DNA from: Thiobacillus denitrificans
GTDB lineage: Bacteria > Pseudomonadota > Gammaproteobacteria > Burkholderiales > Thiobacillaceae
Length of the DNA stretch: 64,000 nucleotides
Assembly (NCBI GenBank): GCA_002403375.1
Contig: DHHQ01000026.1
Location: 69,636-133,635, forward strand
Direction: 5' to 3'
A model generated the notes under the pieces. That model made no database searches, was not told the origin of the DNA, and worked only from the letters and a program-made list of their open reading frames with translations. A program made the translations under genes and the position numbers. Below are positions 1-9,800 of this stretch, piece after piece (the first letter of the stretch is position 1; each line of letters starts with the position of its first letter).

Positions 1-2498
1 CCGAGCAGGGCGATGTTGCCGACGTTGTCGGCGAGCGCGGGATGTGTCGCGCAGTGCCGCAGCACCAGGTACTGCACGCAGAATTCGACGTCGACGATGC
101 CGCCGCGGTCGTGCTTGAGGTCGAACAGCTCCGAGTCGTTGACGTGGCCGGCGTGCATCTTCTCGCGCATCGCCAGCACCTCGTCGCGCAGCTTCGCCGG
201 GTCGCGTGGCAGGCACAGCACGTCGCGGCGCAGCGCCTCGAAGGCCGCGCCGATCGAGGCGTCGCCGCAGACGAAGCGCGCGCGCGTCAGCGCCTGGTGC
301 TCCCAGGTCCAGGCATGATGCAGCTGGTAGTCGCGGAAGGCCTCGGTCGAGCTGACCAGCAGGCCGGAGGCGCCGTCGGGGCGCAGGCGCAGGTCGGTCT
401 CGTAGAGGATGCCGGCCGGGGTCAGCGTGCCGAGCCAGGTGTTGATGCGCTGCGCGAGCCGCGCGTAGACCTCCTGTGCGCGCGCATCGTCGTCGTCGTA
501 GAGGAAGACGAGGTCGAGGTCGGACGCGTAGCCGAGCTCCTTGCCGCCGAGCTTGCCGTAGCCGATCACGGCGAAGCGCGGGGTGTCGCGGTGGCGCGTC
601 TTGAGGCCGGCCCAGCAGCGCGCCAGGGTTTCGGCGAGCAGCGTGTCGGCGAGATACGACAGGTGGTCGGACAGCGCCTCCAGCGTCAGCCGTCCCGCCA
701 CGTCCTGCGCGAGCAGGCGCAGCGTCTGCGTCTGCTTGAAGCGGCGCAGCGCGTCCATCTGCGCCTCGGTGTCGCCGGGGTGGGCGTCGAGCTCCTCGTG
801 CAGCTGCTCCGCGAGCTGCGCCCAGTCGGGCACGCTCATCAGGTGCTGCGGCGCGATCAGCTCGTCGAGCAGCTGCGGCTGCCGGGTGATCATCTGCGCC
901 GCCCACGGGCTCGCCGCCAGGAGGCGCACCAGCTGCCGCAGCGCGGCCGGGTATTCGGCGAGCAGCGCGAGATAGGTCGAGCGGCGGGCGATCGACTGCA
1001 CCAGCGCGGCGAAGCGCTCCAGCGTCGCCAGCGGGTCGCGCTGGGCGCCGATCACCTCGAGCGCAGGCGGCAGCAGCGCGTTGAGCCTGAGCAGCGTCGA
1101 CTCGGGCAGCCGCGCGGTGTGCGCGTGCAGCGCGTCGAGCGTCGCGCGCACCCGCTCGGGGTCGTCGTAGCCGGCGTTCTCCAGCAGCGCGTGGGCGGTC
1201 GCGGCGTCGGCCGTGCCGCAGCAGACGGCGGCGAGCGGGTGGCTCATCTGGTCGGTCTGCGGCGCCGCGAACACCTGCTCGAAATGGCGCGTCACCTTGG
1301 TGCGGTGGCGGTCGAGCGTGGCCAGCAGCGCGGCGTAGTCGGGGTGGCCCATCGCCTCGGCGAGCATCGCCTGCGACTCGGCGTCGTCCGGCAGCAGCTG
1401 GGTCTGCGCGTCGTCGAGGTACTGGATGCGGTGCTCCAGGCGGCGCAGGAAGTCGTAGGCGGCGGCGAGCTCCTGCTGCGCGTCGGCGGTCATCAGGCCG
1501 CTCTTCACCAGCTCGGCGAGCACCGCGAGCGTCGGGCGCTGCTGCAGCGCGGCGATCTGCCCGCCGCGGATGAGCTGGAACACCTGCGCGGTGAACTCGA
1601 TCTCGCGGATGCCGCCCGGCCCCAGCTTGACGTTGTGCGCCATCTCCCGGCGCGCGACCTCGCGGCGGATCTGCACGTGCAGGTCGCGGATCGCGGCGAA
1701 GGCGCCGAAGTCGAGGTACTTGCGGAACACGAAGGGGCGCACGATCTCGTTGAGCTCGTCGTGGCGGCCGCCGGTGAGCGGGCGTGCCTTGATCCAGGCG
1801 TAGCGCTCCCACGGCCGTCCCTGCGCGACCAGATAGTCCTCGAGCATCTCGAAGCCCATCGCCAGCGGCCCCGAGTCGCCCCACGGGCGCAGCCTCAGGT
1901 CGACGCGGAACACGTAGCCGTCGGCGGTGTTCTCGTTGAGCGCCGCGGCGAGCCGGCGCCCGAGACGGATGAAGAATTCGTGGTTGCTGAGCGGGCGCAC
2001 CGCGGCGCCGGGGGCGTCCGCGGCGGTGTCGCCTTCCTCGGGGTAGAGGTAGATGAGGTCGATGTCGGACGACACGTTGAGCTCGCGGCCGCCGAGCTTG
2101 CCCATGCCGACCACGACCAGCCGCTGCGCCCGGCCCTGCGCGTCGCGCGGCTCGCCGTGGCGCGCGGCAAGCTGCGCGTGATGGAAGTCGAGCGCGGTGC
2201 CGAGGCACACCTCGGCGAGGTCGCTCCAGCTGGCGACGACCTCGCCGAGGTCGGCGTCGCCGGCGAGATCGCGCGCGGTGACCATCAGCCACACCCGCTG
2301 GCGCAGCTGGCGCATGCGCCGGTGCAGCGCGTCCTCGTCGGCGCACGGCGGGTCGGCGAGGAAGGCCTGCATCGATTCGCGGGTGCAGGGCCGGTCGAGC
2401 AGCCCCGCCACCGCATCGGCCAGGTGCGGCTGCGCGGCGAGCAGGCGGCGGCCGTAGCGGGAACAGCGGGCGACGCGGTCGAGAGCGGGAGGGGTCAT
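1..2498 (-). CDS. glnE: Glutamine synthetase adenylyltransferase / adenylyl-removing enzyme GlnE, 3' end cut by window
   Basis: This bifunctional cytoplasmic enzyme adds AMP to glutamine synthetase and removes it, switching GlnA activity with nitrogen status. The minus strand is open from ATG at 2498 to the window edge, about 832 codons. The family usually has 900-950 residues, so roughly the last 80-100 are missing. Two nucleotidyltransferase motifs are visible: GMGKLGGRELNVSSDIDL near residue 127 (adenylyl-removing half) and GYGKLGGKELGYASDLDL near residue 643 (adenylylating half). This tandem arrangement is diagnostic of GlnE. The gene is divergent from acs. The long plus-strand open frame over it is a GC-rich shadow. 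Confidence 0.95.
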   Translation of the reverse strand, partial: MTPPALDRVARCSRYGRRLLAAQPHLADAVAGLLDRPCTRESMQAFLADPPCADEDALHRRMRQLRQRVWLMVTARDLAGDADLGEVVASWSDLAEVCLGTALDFHHAQLAARHGEPRDAQGRAQRLVVVGMGKLGGRELNVSSDIDLIYLYPEEGDTAADAPGAAVRPLSNHEFFIRLGRRLAAALNENTADGYVFRVDLRLRPWGDSGPLAMGFEMLEDYLVAQGRPWERYAWIKARPLTGGRHDELNEIVRPFVFRKYLDFGAFAAIRDLHVQIRREVARREMAHNVKLGPGGIREIEFTAQVFQLIRGGQIAALQQRPTLAVLAELVKSGLMTADAQQELAAAYDFLRRLEHRIQYLDDAQTQLLPDDAESQAMLAEAMGHPDYAALLATLDRHRTKVTRHFEQVFAAPQTDQMSHPLAAVCCGTADAATAHALLENAGYDDPERVRATLDALHAHTARLPESTLLRLNALLPPALEVIGAQRDPLATLERFAALVQSIARRSTYLALLAEYPAALRQLVRLLAASPWAAQMITRQPQLLDELIAPQHLMSVPDWAQLAEQLHEELDAHPGDTEAQMDALRRFKQTQTLRLLAQDVAGRLTLEALSDHLSYLADTLLAETLARCWAGLKTRHRDTPRFAVIGYGKLGGKELGYASDLDLVFLYDDDDARAQEVYARLAQRINTWLGTLTPAGILYETDLRLRPDGASGLLVSSTEAFRDYQLHHAWTWEHQALTRARFVCGDASIGAAFEALRRDVLCLPRDPAKLRDEVLAMREKMHAGHVNDSELFDLKHDRGGIVDVEFCVQYLVLRHCATHPALADNVGNIALL

Positions 2499-2520
2499 GG
2501 CTCGGGGCGGGCTTCGGATT

Positions 2521-2555
2521 GGGCGGCTTTGAATTGGGCTGCTTTGAATTAGAAT
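2521..2555 (+). promoter_or_regulatory. Tandem 15-bp repeat and candidate promoter upstream of acs
   Basis: Two tandem copies of GGGCNGCTTTGAATT (2521-2535 and 2536-2550) differ at one base; a weaker third copy lies just upstream. The first copy carries TTGAAT (2529-2534). TAGAAT (2550-2555) follows after 15 bp and could act as a -10 element. The leader then runs about 40 nt to the acs start. The spacing is short for a sigma-70 promoter, so this is a weak prediction. The repeat itself is plain in the sequence. Confidence 0.35.
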
Positions 2556-2593
2556 CGGGCGTTTACCGAACACTCTATCAGCGGAGAGACTGT

Positions 2594-4561
<1,968 letters not shown>

Positions 4562-4655
4562 ACCCCGCGTGGCGCCCGGTTCCGCTTGAATCCGCGCGCC
4601 ACCGCCCCAATGTTCCAAATACGGGATACCCGTCCATCACCTGCGAAAGGAAACC

Positions 4656-5045
4656 ATGTCTCACTACCATGCCGTCGTCTGGCTCGACCACAATGAAGCT
4701 CGCGTCATGCACATCAGCCCGGACGACGTCGAGAAGTCGGTGGTCCACCCCGCCGATCCCGCGCGTCACCTGCAGCGCAAGCGCGGTTCGGTCAGCGGCA
4801 GCCGCCAGCCCGAAGACCAGCATTACTACCACGAGGTCGTCGAGGCGATGGCCGGCGCGCAGGAAATCCTGATCGTCGGACCCGGCCACGCCAAGCTCGA
4901 GCTGATCAAGCACATCCATGCCCACGACCACGCGGTCGTCGACAAGGTGGTCGGCGTCGAAACCGTCGACCATCCCGGCGACGGCCAGCTCGTCGCCTAC
5001 GCGCGCAAGTATTTCGTCGCCAAGGACAGGATGCTGGCGCAGTAA
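4656..5045 (+). CDS. Small eRF1/Dom34-domain-like protein ('translational machinery protein')
   Basis: A 129-residue soluble protein with no signal peptide. The C-terminal half contains ILIVGPGHAKLELIKHI and VGVETVDHPGDGQLVAYA, which resemble the central and third domains of archaeal/eukaryotic release factors (eRF1/Dom34). Bacterial relatives are often annotated 'translational machinery protein'. It is too short to be a full release factor and shows no GGQ peptidyl-hydrolysis motif. A role in ribosome rescue or stress is possible but not shown. It follows acs by 94 bp and is closed by a strong terminator at 5072-5095, so it may be monocistronic. Family resemblance is moderate; function is unknown. 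Confidence 0.7.
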   Translation: MSHYHAVVWLDHNEARVMHISPDDVEKSVVHPADPARHLQRKRGSVSGSRQPEDQHYYHEVVEAMAGAQEILIVGPGHAKLELIKHIHAHDHAVVDKVVGVETVDHPGDGQLVAYARKYFVAKDRMLAQ

Positions 5046-5071
5046 GCCCGGCTCGTCGCCAAGGCAGCCCG

Positions 5072-5095
5072 AGGCCCCCGCAAGGGGGCCTTTTT
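5072..5095 (+). terminator. Rho-independent terminator after the eRF1-like gene
   Basis: GGCCCCC (5073-5079) and GGGGGCC (5084-5090) form a perfect 7-bp stem with a GCAA tetraloop, followed by five T residues. It lies 27 bp after the stop codon at 5045. It separates this gene from the riboswitch unit. Confidence 0.9.
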
Positions 5096-5138
5096 CGTTT
5101 CCGCCGGGCGGGCTTGCTCAACCCGTTGATCGGGCAGT

Positions 5139-5165
5139 GAAAGTTTTTTTCGTGCGGGCCTAAAG
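5139..5165 (+). promoter_or_regulatory. Candidate sigma-28 (FliA-type) promoter of the riboswitch unit
   Basis: GAAAGTTT (5139-5146), an 11-bp spacer and GCCTAAAG (5158-5165) resemble the flagellar sigma-28 consensus TAAAGTTT-N11-GCCGATAA. The -35-like half is nearly perfect; the -10-like half matches GCC and part of the A-rich core. Transcription would start near 5172, about 20 nt before the riboswitch. It is the only promoter-like pair I see between the 5072-5095 terminator and the aptamer. The consensus is established in enterics; its use here is inferred. Confidence 0.4.
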
Positions 5166-5189
5166 TCCGGCCCGGTGATCGACGTTACT

Positions 5190-5290
5190 AGGGATAAGTC
5201 GTAAAAGGGCAAACCCGTCGCGAGGCGGGGACGCAAAGCTTCCGGTCTTGCACGACAAGACAGCGGGGCCGCCATGAAGTGCCGAAGGGC
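5190..5290 (+). ncRNA. Cyclic-di-GMP-I (GEMM-I) riboswitch
   Basis: The aptamer core is read directly: AGGGCAAACC (about 5206-5215), a P1b stem CCCGTC/GGCGGG closed by a GCGA GNRA tetraloop, GGGACGCAAAGC, a second stem CCGGTCTTG/CAAGAC, then AGCGGGG and a closing TGCCGA. These are the conserved elements of the class I c-di-GMP aptamer, including the GNRA tetraloop and the conserved GACGCAAAGC block. It sits 50-60 nt upstream of a 70-codon gene. No terminator hairpin is clear between aptamer and start codon, so control may act at translation. Exact ends are approximate. Confidence 0.92.
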
Positions 5291-5342
5291 TCGGTGCGCG
5301 CATGCCCGGATTCAGACTATCTTTTGATAAGGGAGAGTAATC

Positions 5343-5555
5343 ATGCCGAACCAGTGTCCGTTCCCCGTCCGCTCCACCGACAGCCGTGACTGCTATCGTG
5401 CGGGCAGCATGCCCGGCTGCGCGCTGGGCCTTGCCCTCATCGCCGCCCTGCTGGGCTACGCCGGATTCGGCCACGCGGCGCCGCTCACCCCGGATTCGGG
5501 GATCCGGGCCGTAGCGGGGGCATCGCATTCCGAAGCCGGCCGACCCGATCAGTGA
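5343..5555 (+). CDS. Small exported protein under c-di-GMP riboswitch control
   Basis: A 70-residue reading frame preceded by a strong Shine-Dalgarno (GGGAGAG, about 6 nt from ATG 5343). Residues 23-47 form a hydrophobic stretch rich in Ala, Leu and Gly ending in GHAAPL, which looks like a signal peptide with an AxA-type cleavage site. That would leave a mature peptide of only about 25 residues. An internal ATG at 5409 would give a more standard signal peptide. No family is recognised. Its place directly after a c-di-GMP riboswitch and before a terminator (5601-5628) shows it is the only gene of the unit. A surface, motility or biofilm role is inferred from that control alone. Confidence 0.65.
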   Translation: MPNQCPFPVRSTDSRDCYRAGSMPGCALGLALIAALLGYAGFGHAAPLTPDSGIRAVAGASHSEAGRPDQ

Positions 5556-5600
5556 TGCGCGCCCCAGAAAGCCGCTGACATTCCCTTTGCTCTGCAGAAG

Positions 5601-5628
5601 CAAGCGCCCTGACCGGCGCTTTTTTTTT
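5601..5628 (+). terminator. Rho-independent terminator closing the riboswitch unit
   Basis: AGCGCC (5603-5608) pairs with GGCGCT (5615-5620), followed by a run of eight or more T residues. It lies 45 bp after the stop codon at 5555 and abuts the convergent FMN reductase gene that ends at 5631. Confidence 0.85.
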
Positions 5629-5630
5629 GC

Positions 5631-6212
5631 TCAGCCGGCGCGCCGGGCGAGCGTCGCGGTGGTACCCACCAGTTCCAGCACCAGCGCGTGCAGGCGCGCC
5701 GGCGACTTGAGCATCGGCACGCCGCCCTCCTCGTCGAAGGCCTTGTCGGCGTGGGCCAGCGAGAACTGGCCCGGCAGCACCAGCACGCCGAGCGTGTTGA
5801 GCACCTGGCGCAGGTGCGGCAGCATGCGCATCCCGCCGAAGGTTCCGGGGGAGGCCGCGAGGATCGCGGCGACCTTGTTCTGGTACGGCACCAGTCCCGA
5901 CTCGCCCTGCCATTCGCGCGACACCCAGTCGATCGCGTTCTTCAGCAGCGGCGGCATCGAACTGTTGTATTCGGGGCTTGAAATCAGCAGGGCGTCGTGT
6001 TCCTTGAACAGCGCCTTGAGGCGCAGCGCGTTGGCGGGCAGGCCCTCGCGGGCCTCGAGGTCCTCGTCCATGAGCGGCAGCGGATAGTCGGCGAGATCGA
6101 TCAGCGTGACCTCGCCGCCGGCGGCGCGGGCGGCGTCCGCCGCCACCCGGATGAGCTTGCGGTTCAACGAGTCGCGGCGGGTGCTGCCGGAGAAGGCGAG
6201 AATCTTGGTCAT
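5631..6212 (-). CDS. NADPH-dependent FMN reductase family protein
   Basis: A 193-residue flavodoxin-fold oxidoreductase, probably cytoplasmic. It begins with a short strand and the FMN-phosphate-binding loop FSGSTRRDSLNRKL, followed by the substrate/flavin segment SSPEYNSSMPPLLKNAIDW that is typical of the NAD(P)H-dependent FMN reductase and chromate/azo/quinone reductase family. The start at 6212 is used because it puts this motif at the very N-terminus; an open extension to 6473 overlaps hslR and looks non-coding. It is divergent from hslR across about 120 bp. The physiological substrate cannot be read from the sequence. Confidence 0.88.
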   Translation of the reverse strand: MTKILAFSGSTRRDSLNRKLIRVAADAARAAGGEVTLIDLADYPLPLMDEDLEAREGLPANALRLKALFKEHDALLISSPEYNSSMPPLLKNAIDWVSREWQGESGLVPYQNKVAAILAASPGTFGGMRMLPHLRQVLNTLGVLVLPGQFSLAHADKAFDEEGGVPMLKSPARLHALVLELVGTTATLARRAG

Positions 6213-6336
6213 GGGGGCTCCCGGAAAAACGGGCCATTGTATCGGGCCCTGGGCGACCGCGTAGCCTGCGCCGCGCAAAACCGGCACAATCCGCGCAACC
6301 CGTCCGGAATCCCCCTCAAATCCCTGTGGAGGCTCG

Positions 6337-6735
6337 ATGCCTGCTGAGAAAGCGCCGCCCGAGACGATGCGGCTCGACAAATGGTTGTGGGCGGCGCGTT
6401 TCTTCAAGACGCGCAGCCTCGCCACGCAGGCCATCGAGAACGGCCGGGTGAAGCTCAACGGCGCGCGCGTCAAGCCGGCACGCGAGGTCAGGGCTTCCGA
6501 CCGCCTCGAGCTTCACCTCGGCGAACTCGAGTGGACCGTCACGGTGCGGGCGCTGGCCATGCAGCGCGGCCCGGCGCCGGTCGCGCAGACTTTGTACGAG
6601 GAGGATCCGCAGAGCGTCGCGCGCCGCGAGGCGCAGGCGGGCGAACGCAAGCTGGCGGCCAGCCCGGCAGCGGCGATCAAGGGGCGTCCGACCAAGCGCG
6701 ACCGGCGGCAGATCCATCGCTTCACCGGAGACTAG
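6337..6735 (+). CDS. hslR: Heat shock protein 15 homolog, S4-domain RNA-binding protein
   Basis: A 132-residue protein with an N-terminal S4 RNA-binding domain: MRLDKWLWAARFFKTRSLA followed by AIENGRVKLNG, residues about 10-45. The C-terminus is basic (KGRPTKRDRRQIHRF). This is the Hsp15 layout; Hsp15 binds stalled 50S subunits carrying nascent peptide and helps recycle them. A GGAGG Shine-Dalgarno sits about 5 nt before ATG 6337 and supports this start, although a second ATG lies 30 nt downstream. It is divergent from the FMN reductase gene and upstream of yhdP. Confidence 0.9.
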   Translation: MPAEKAPPETMRLDKWLWAARFFKTRSLATQAIENGRVKLNGARVKPAREVRASDRLELHLGELEWTVTVRALAMQRGPAPVAQTLYEEDPQSVARREAQAGERKLAASPAAAIKGRPTKRDRRQIHRFTGD

Positions 6736-6816
6736 GCGCGGCAGCGGTGCGTCGGCGCGGGCGCTCGGCAATGCCCGGGTTAACGCATAGAATCGAGGCT
6801 CCGTGAAGCGTAATCC

Positions 6817-9800
6817 ATGACCGTTTTTCCTGTCCTGTCGTCGTTCCTGCGCCGCGCGTCGCGCTGGCTGGCTGCGCTGCTCGCGCTGGGCGTGGCGGGG
6901 TTCGCGGCGGCCGCCGCGCTGATGTTCTTCTGGGTGTTGCCGAACATCGGCGACCACCGCGACACGGTGGCCGGCCTGATGTCGCGCGCGCTCGGCCAGC
7001 GGGTGACGCTCGAGGCGGTATCCGGGGTGTGGCAGCAGGCGCGCCCCGAGTTCCGCCTGCAGGGCGTGCGGCTGTACGACGCGCAGGGCCGCCCGGCGCT
7101 GCACCTGCCCGAGCTCGAGGCGTCGTTCGCGTGGCGCTCGCTGCTGCTGCTCGAGCCGCGCTTCAATACCATCGAACTGCAGGGGCTCGAGCTCGGCGTG
7201 CGCCGTGCGCGCGACGGCCATTTCTACGTCGGCGGCATCCCGGTCAACCCGGCGGCGCCCGACAGCGGCTTTTCCAGCTGGATCCTGCGGCAGGGGCGGG
7301 TCAGTGTCGAGGGCGCCACGGTCACCTGGGTCGACGAGGTCAGCGCCACCCCGCCGCTGGCGCTGACCGGGGTCGACTTCTCGCTGACGCGGCGGCTGCG
7401 CGCGCACCGTGTGCGGCTGCACGCCGTCCCGCCGCCGGCGCTCGCCCGCCCGCTGACCCTCGAGGGCGAGTTCGGCGGGCGCGACCTCGACGACTACCGG
7501 ACCTGGAGCGGCAACGTCGACGCCACCGTGCCCGGCGTGTCGTTCGCGCAGCTGGGCAGGTGGCTGGCGCTGCCGCATCAGCCGAGCGAGGGCTGGGGGG
7601 CGCTCAGGCTCAAGTTCGCGGTGACGCGCGGCACGCTCGCCGGGGTCAGCGTGGGGATGGACCTGCGCGACATCGAAACGACGCTGGGTGCCGACCTGCC
7701 GCCGCTGCGGCTGGCGCAGGTGCACGGCCGGGGACAGTGGCAGCGCGCGGGCGACGGCCAGCGCCTGGCGTTCGACAGCCTGCGCGTGGCGCTGCCCGGT
7801 GCAGGCCTCGGCGCGCCGTTCGACGCGGGGGTCGCCTGGGACGACGCCGCGCGCGAAATCACCGCCCGGGCGTTCGAGCTCAGCGGCTGGCAGTCGCTGC
7901 TGCCGAGCCTGCCGATGGATGCGGCGCTGCGCGAACGCCTGCAGGCGCTGCAGCCGCAGGGGCGCTTCGACGATTTTCGCCTGCAGTGGCGCGGCGCCCA
8001 GCCCGGGCTCGACAACTTCAGCGTGGCGGCGCATTTCAGCGGACTCGGCGTGGCGCCGTCGGGCAGGCAGCCGGGGCTTGCCAATCTTTCCGGGCGGGCC
8101 GAGGGCGATGCGGGCGCGGGCACGTTCGAAATCGACTCGACCCGACTCGTCGTCAGCATGCCCGAGCTGTTCCACGAGCCCGCCTTCGCGTTCGACACCC
8201 TGCGTGCGCAGGGCGGCTGGAAGAAAACGCCACGCGGCCGGCGGCTGACGCTGCAGGAGGCACGCTTCGCCAATGCGGACCTGGCCGGTGCCGCCCGCGG
8301 GCACTACGAACTGATCGCGGGGCATCCGGGGGTGATCGATCTCACGGCGCGCTTCGAGCGCGCCGAGGGCACGGCCGTGTACCGCTATTTTCCGAAGAAG
8401 ATCGGCGAGCATACGGTCGACTGGGTCAAACGCGGGGTGGTCGCCGGGCGCTCGGACAACGTGCAGCTCAACCTCCGGGGCGATCTGGCGCACTTCCCCT
8501 TCGAGCAGGGGGACGGCGTGTTCCGCGTCGACGCACGCGTGAAGGACGCCGTGATCGACTACGTGCCGGGCTGGCCGCGCATCGAGGGCATCGAGGGGCG
8601 GTTGCTGTTCCAGGGCAAGTCGATGGACGTGACGTCGAGCCAGGCGCGGATCTACGGCGTGGCGCTGGACCCGGTGAAGGTCGTCATCCCCGACCTGATC
8701 CACCACAACGAGGAGCTCCACGTCGACGGCGAGGCCAGCGGGCCGGTGCAGGACTTCATCCGTTTCGCCAACGCCAGCCCGGTCGGCGAGCGCCTGCGCG
8801 GCGTCAGCCATGCGCTCGAAGGCGACGGGACGATGCGCCTCAAGCTGCAGTTGCGGGTGCCGCTGCGCCATGTCGGGGACACCACCCTTGCAGGGAATCT
8901 GGCATTCCAGGGCAACACGCTGTTCCGCGCCGGGCTGCCGCGGCTCGAGCAGGTGCGCGGCAGCATCGATTTCACCGGCCACTCGCTGGCGGCGCAGGGC
9001 GTCACCGCGCAGTTCCTGGGCGGCCCGCTGCGCGTCGATACCGCCACCCGCGACGGACACGTCCAGGTGCTGGCGCAGGGGCGCGCCACGGCCGCGGGCA
9101 TCGCGCCCCTGCTGGGCGCGGCGTGGGCGGCCAGGCTGTCGGGGCAGGCCGCCTGGCGGGGGCAGATCGATTTGCAGCCGACGGGCGAACGTATCCGTGT
9201 GGAGTCGGACCTCGTCGGACTGGCATCCGCCCTGCCGGCGCCGCTCGCCAAATCGGCCGAGCAGCCGCTGGCGCTGCGGGTCACCGGCCAGACGCAGGCG
9301 GGCGGCCAGCTGCACGAGGTGCAACTGGGCAGGACCGTGGCGGCGGTGTGGCGCACGGCGAACGGGCAGCTCGACCGCGGCGAGGTGCGCTTCGGCGGGC
9401 CGGCCGCGCTGCCGGGCGAACCCGGCCTGCGCCTCGCCGGCAACGGGAGCGGACTGGACGTCTCCGGCTGGGTGGCGCTGTTGCCCGCGGACGGCGACGA
9501 CGACGAGGCGCTCGCGCTGTCGTCGATCGACCTCGGCTTCGACGCCTTCGACCTGATGGGGCGGCGTTATCGCGACGTGCGCCTGCAGGGCGGCGCCCGC
9601 GGCGGCCTGCTGCGCACGCGGATCAGCGGCCGCGGAATGAGCGGCGTGCTGACGTACCGGCCGGAGGGTGCGCAGCCCGCCCGCGTGTCGGCACAGTTCC
9701 GGCAGCTGACGATCCCGCCCAGCGAAGGGACCTTCGCCGCGGCCGAGGGCGGCAGCGGGCGGGCGGCGGAGTTTCCCGAGCTCGACCTGACGGTCGAGGA

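Noticed and set aside
42..2552. 836-codon plus-strand open frame across glnE
   Set aside because: Arg/Val/Glu/Gln-biased shadow of the minus-strand glnE reading, with no domain and no ribosome site; GlnE motifs are clear on the other strand.
5160..5603. Minus-strand 147-codon frame across the riboswitch
   Set aside because: It is antisense to a conserved RNA structure and has no recognisable domain or start signal.
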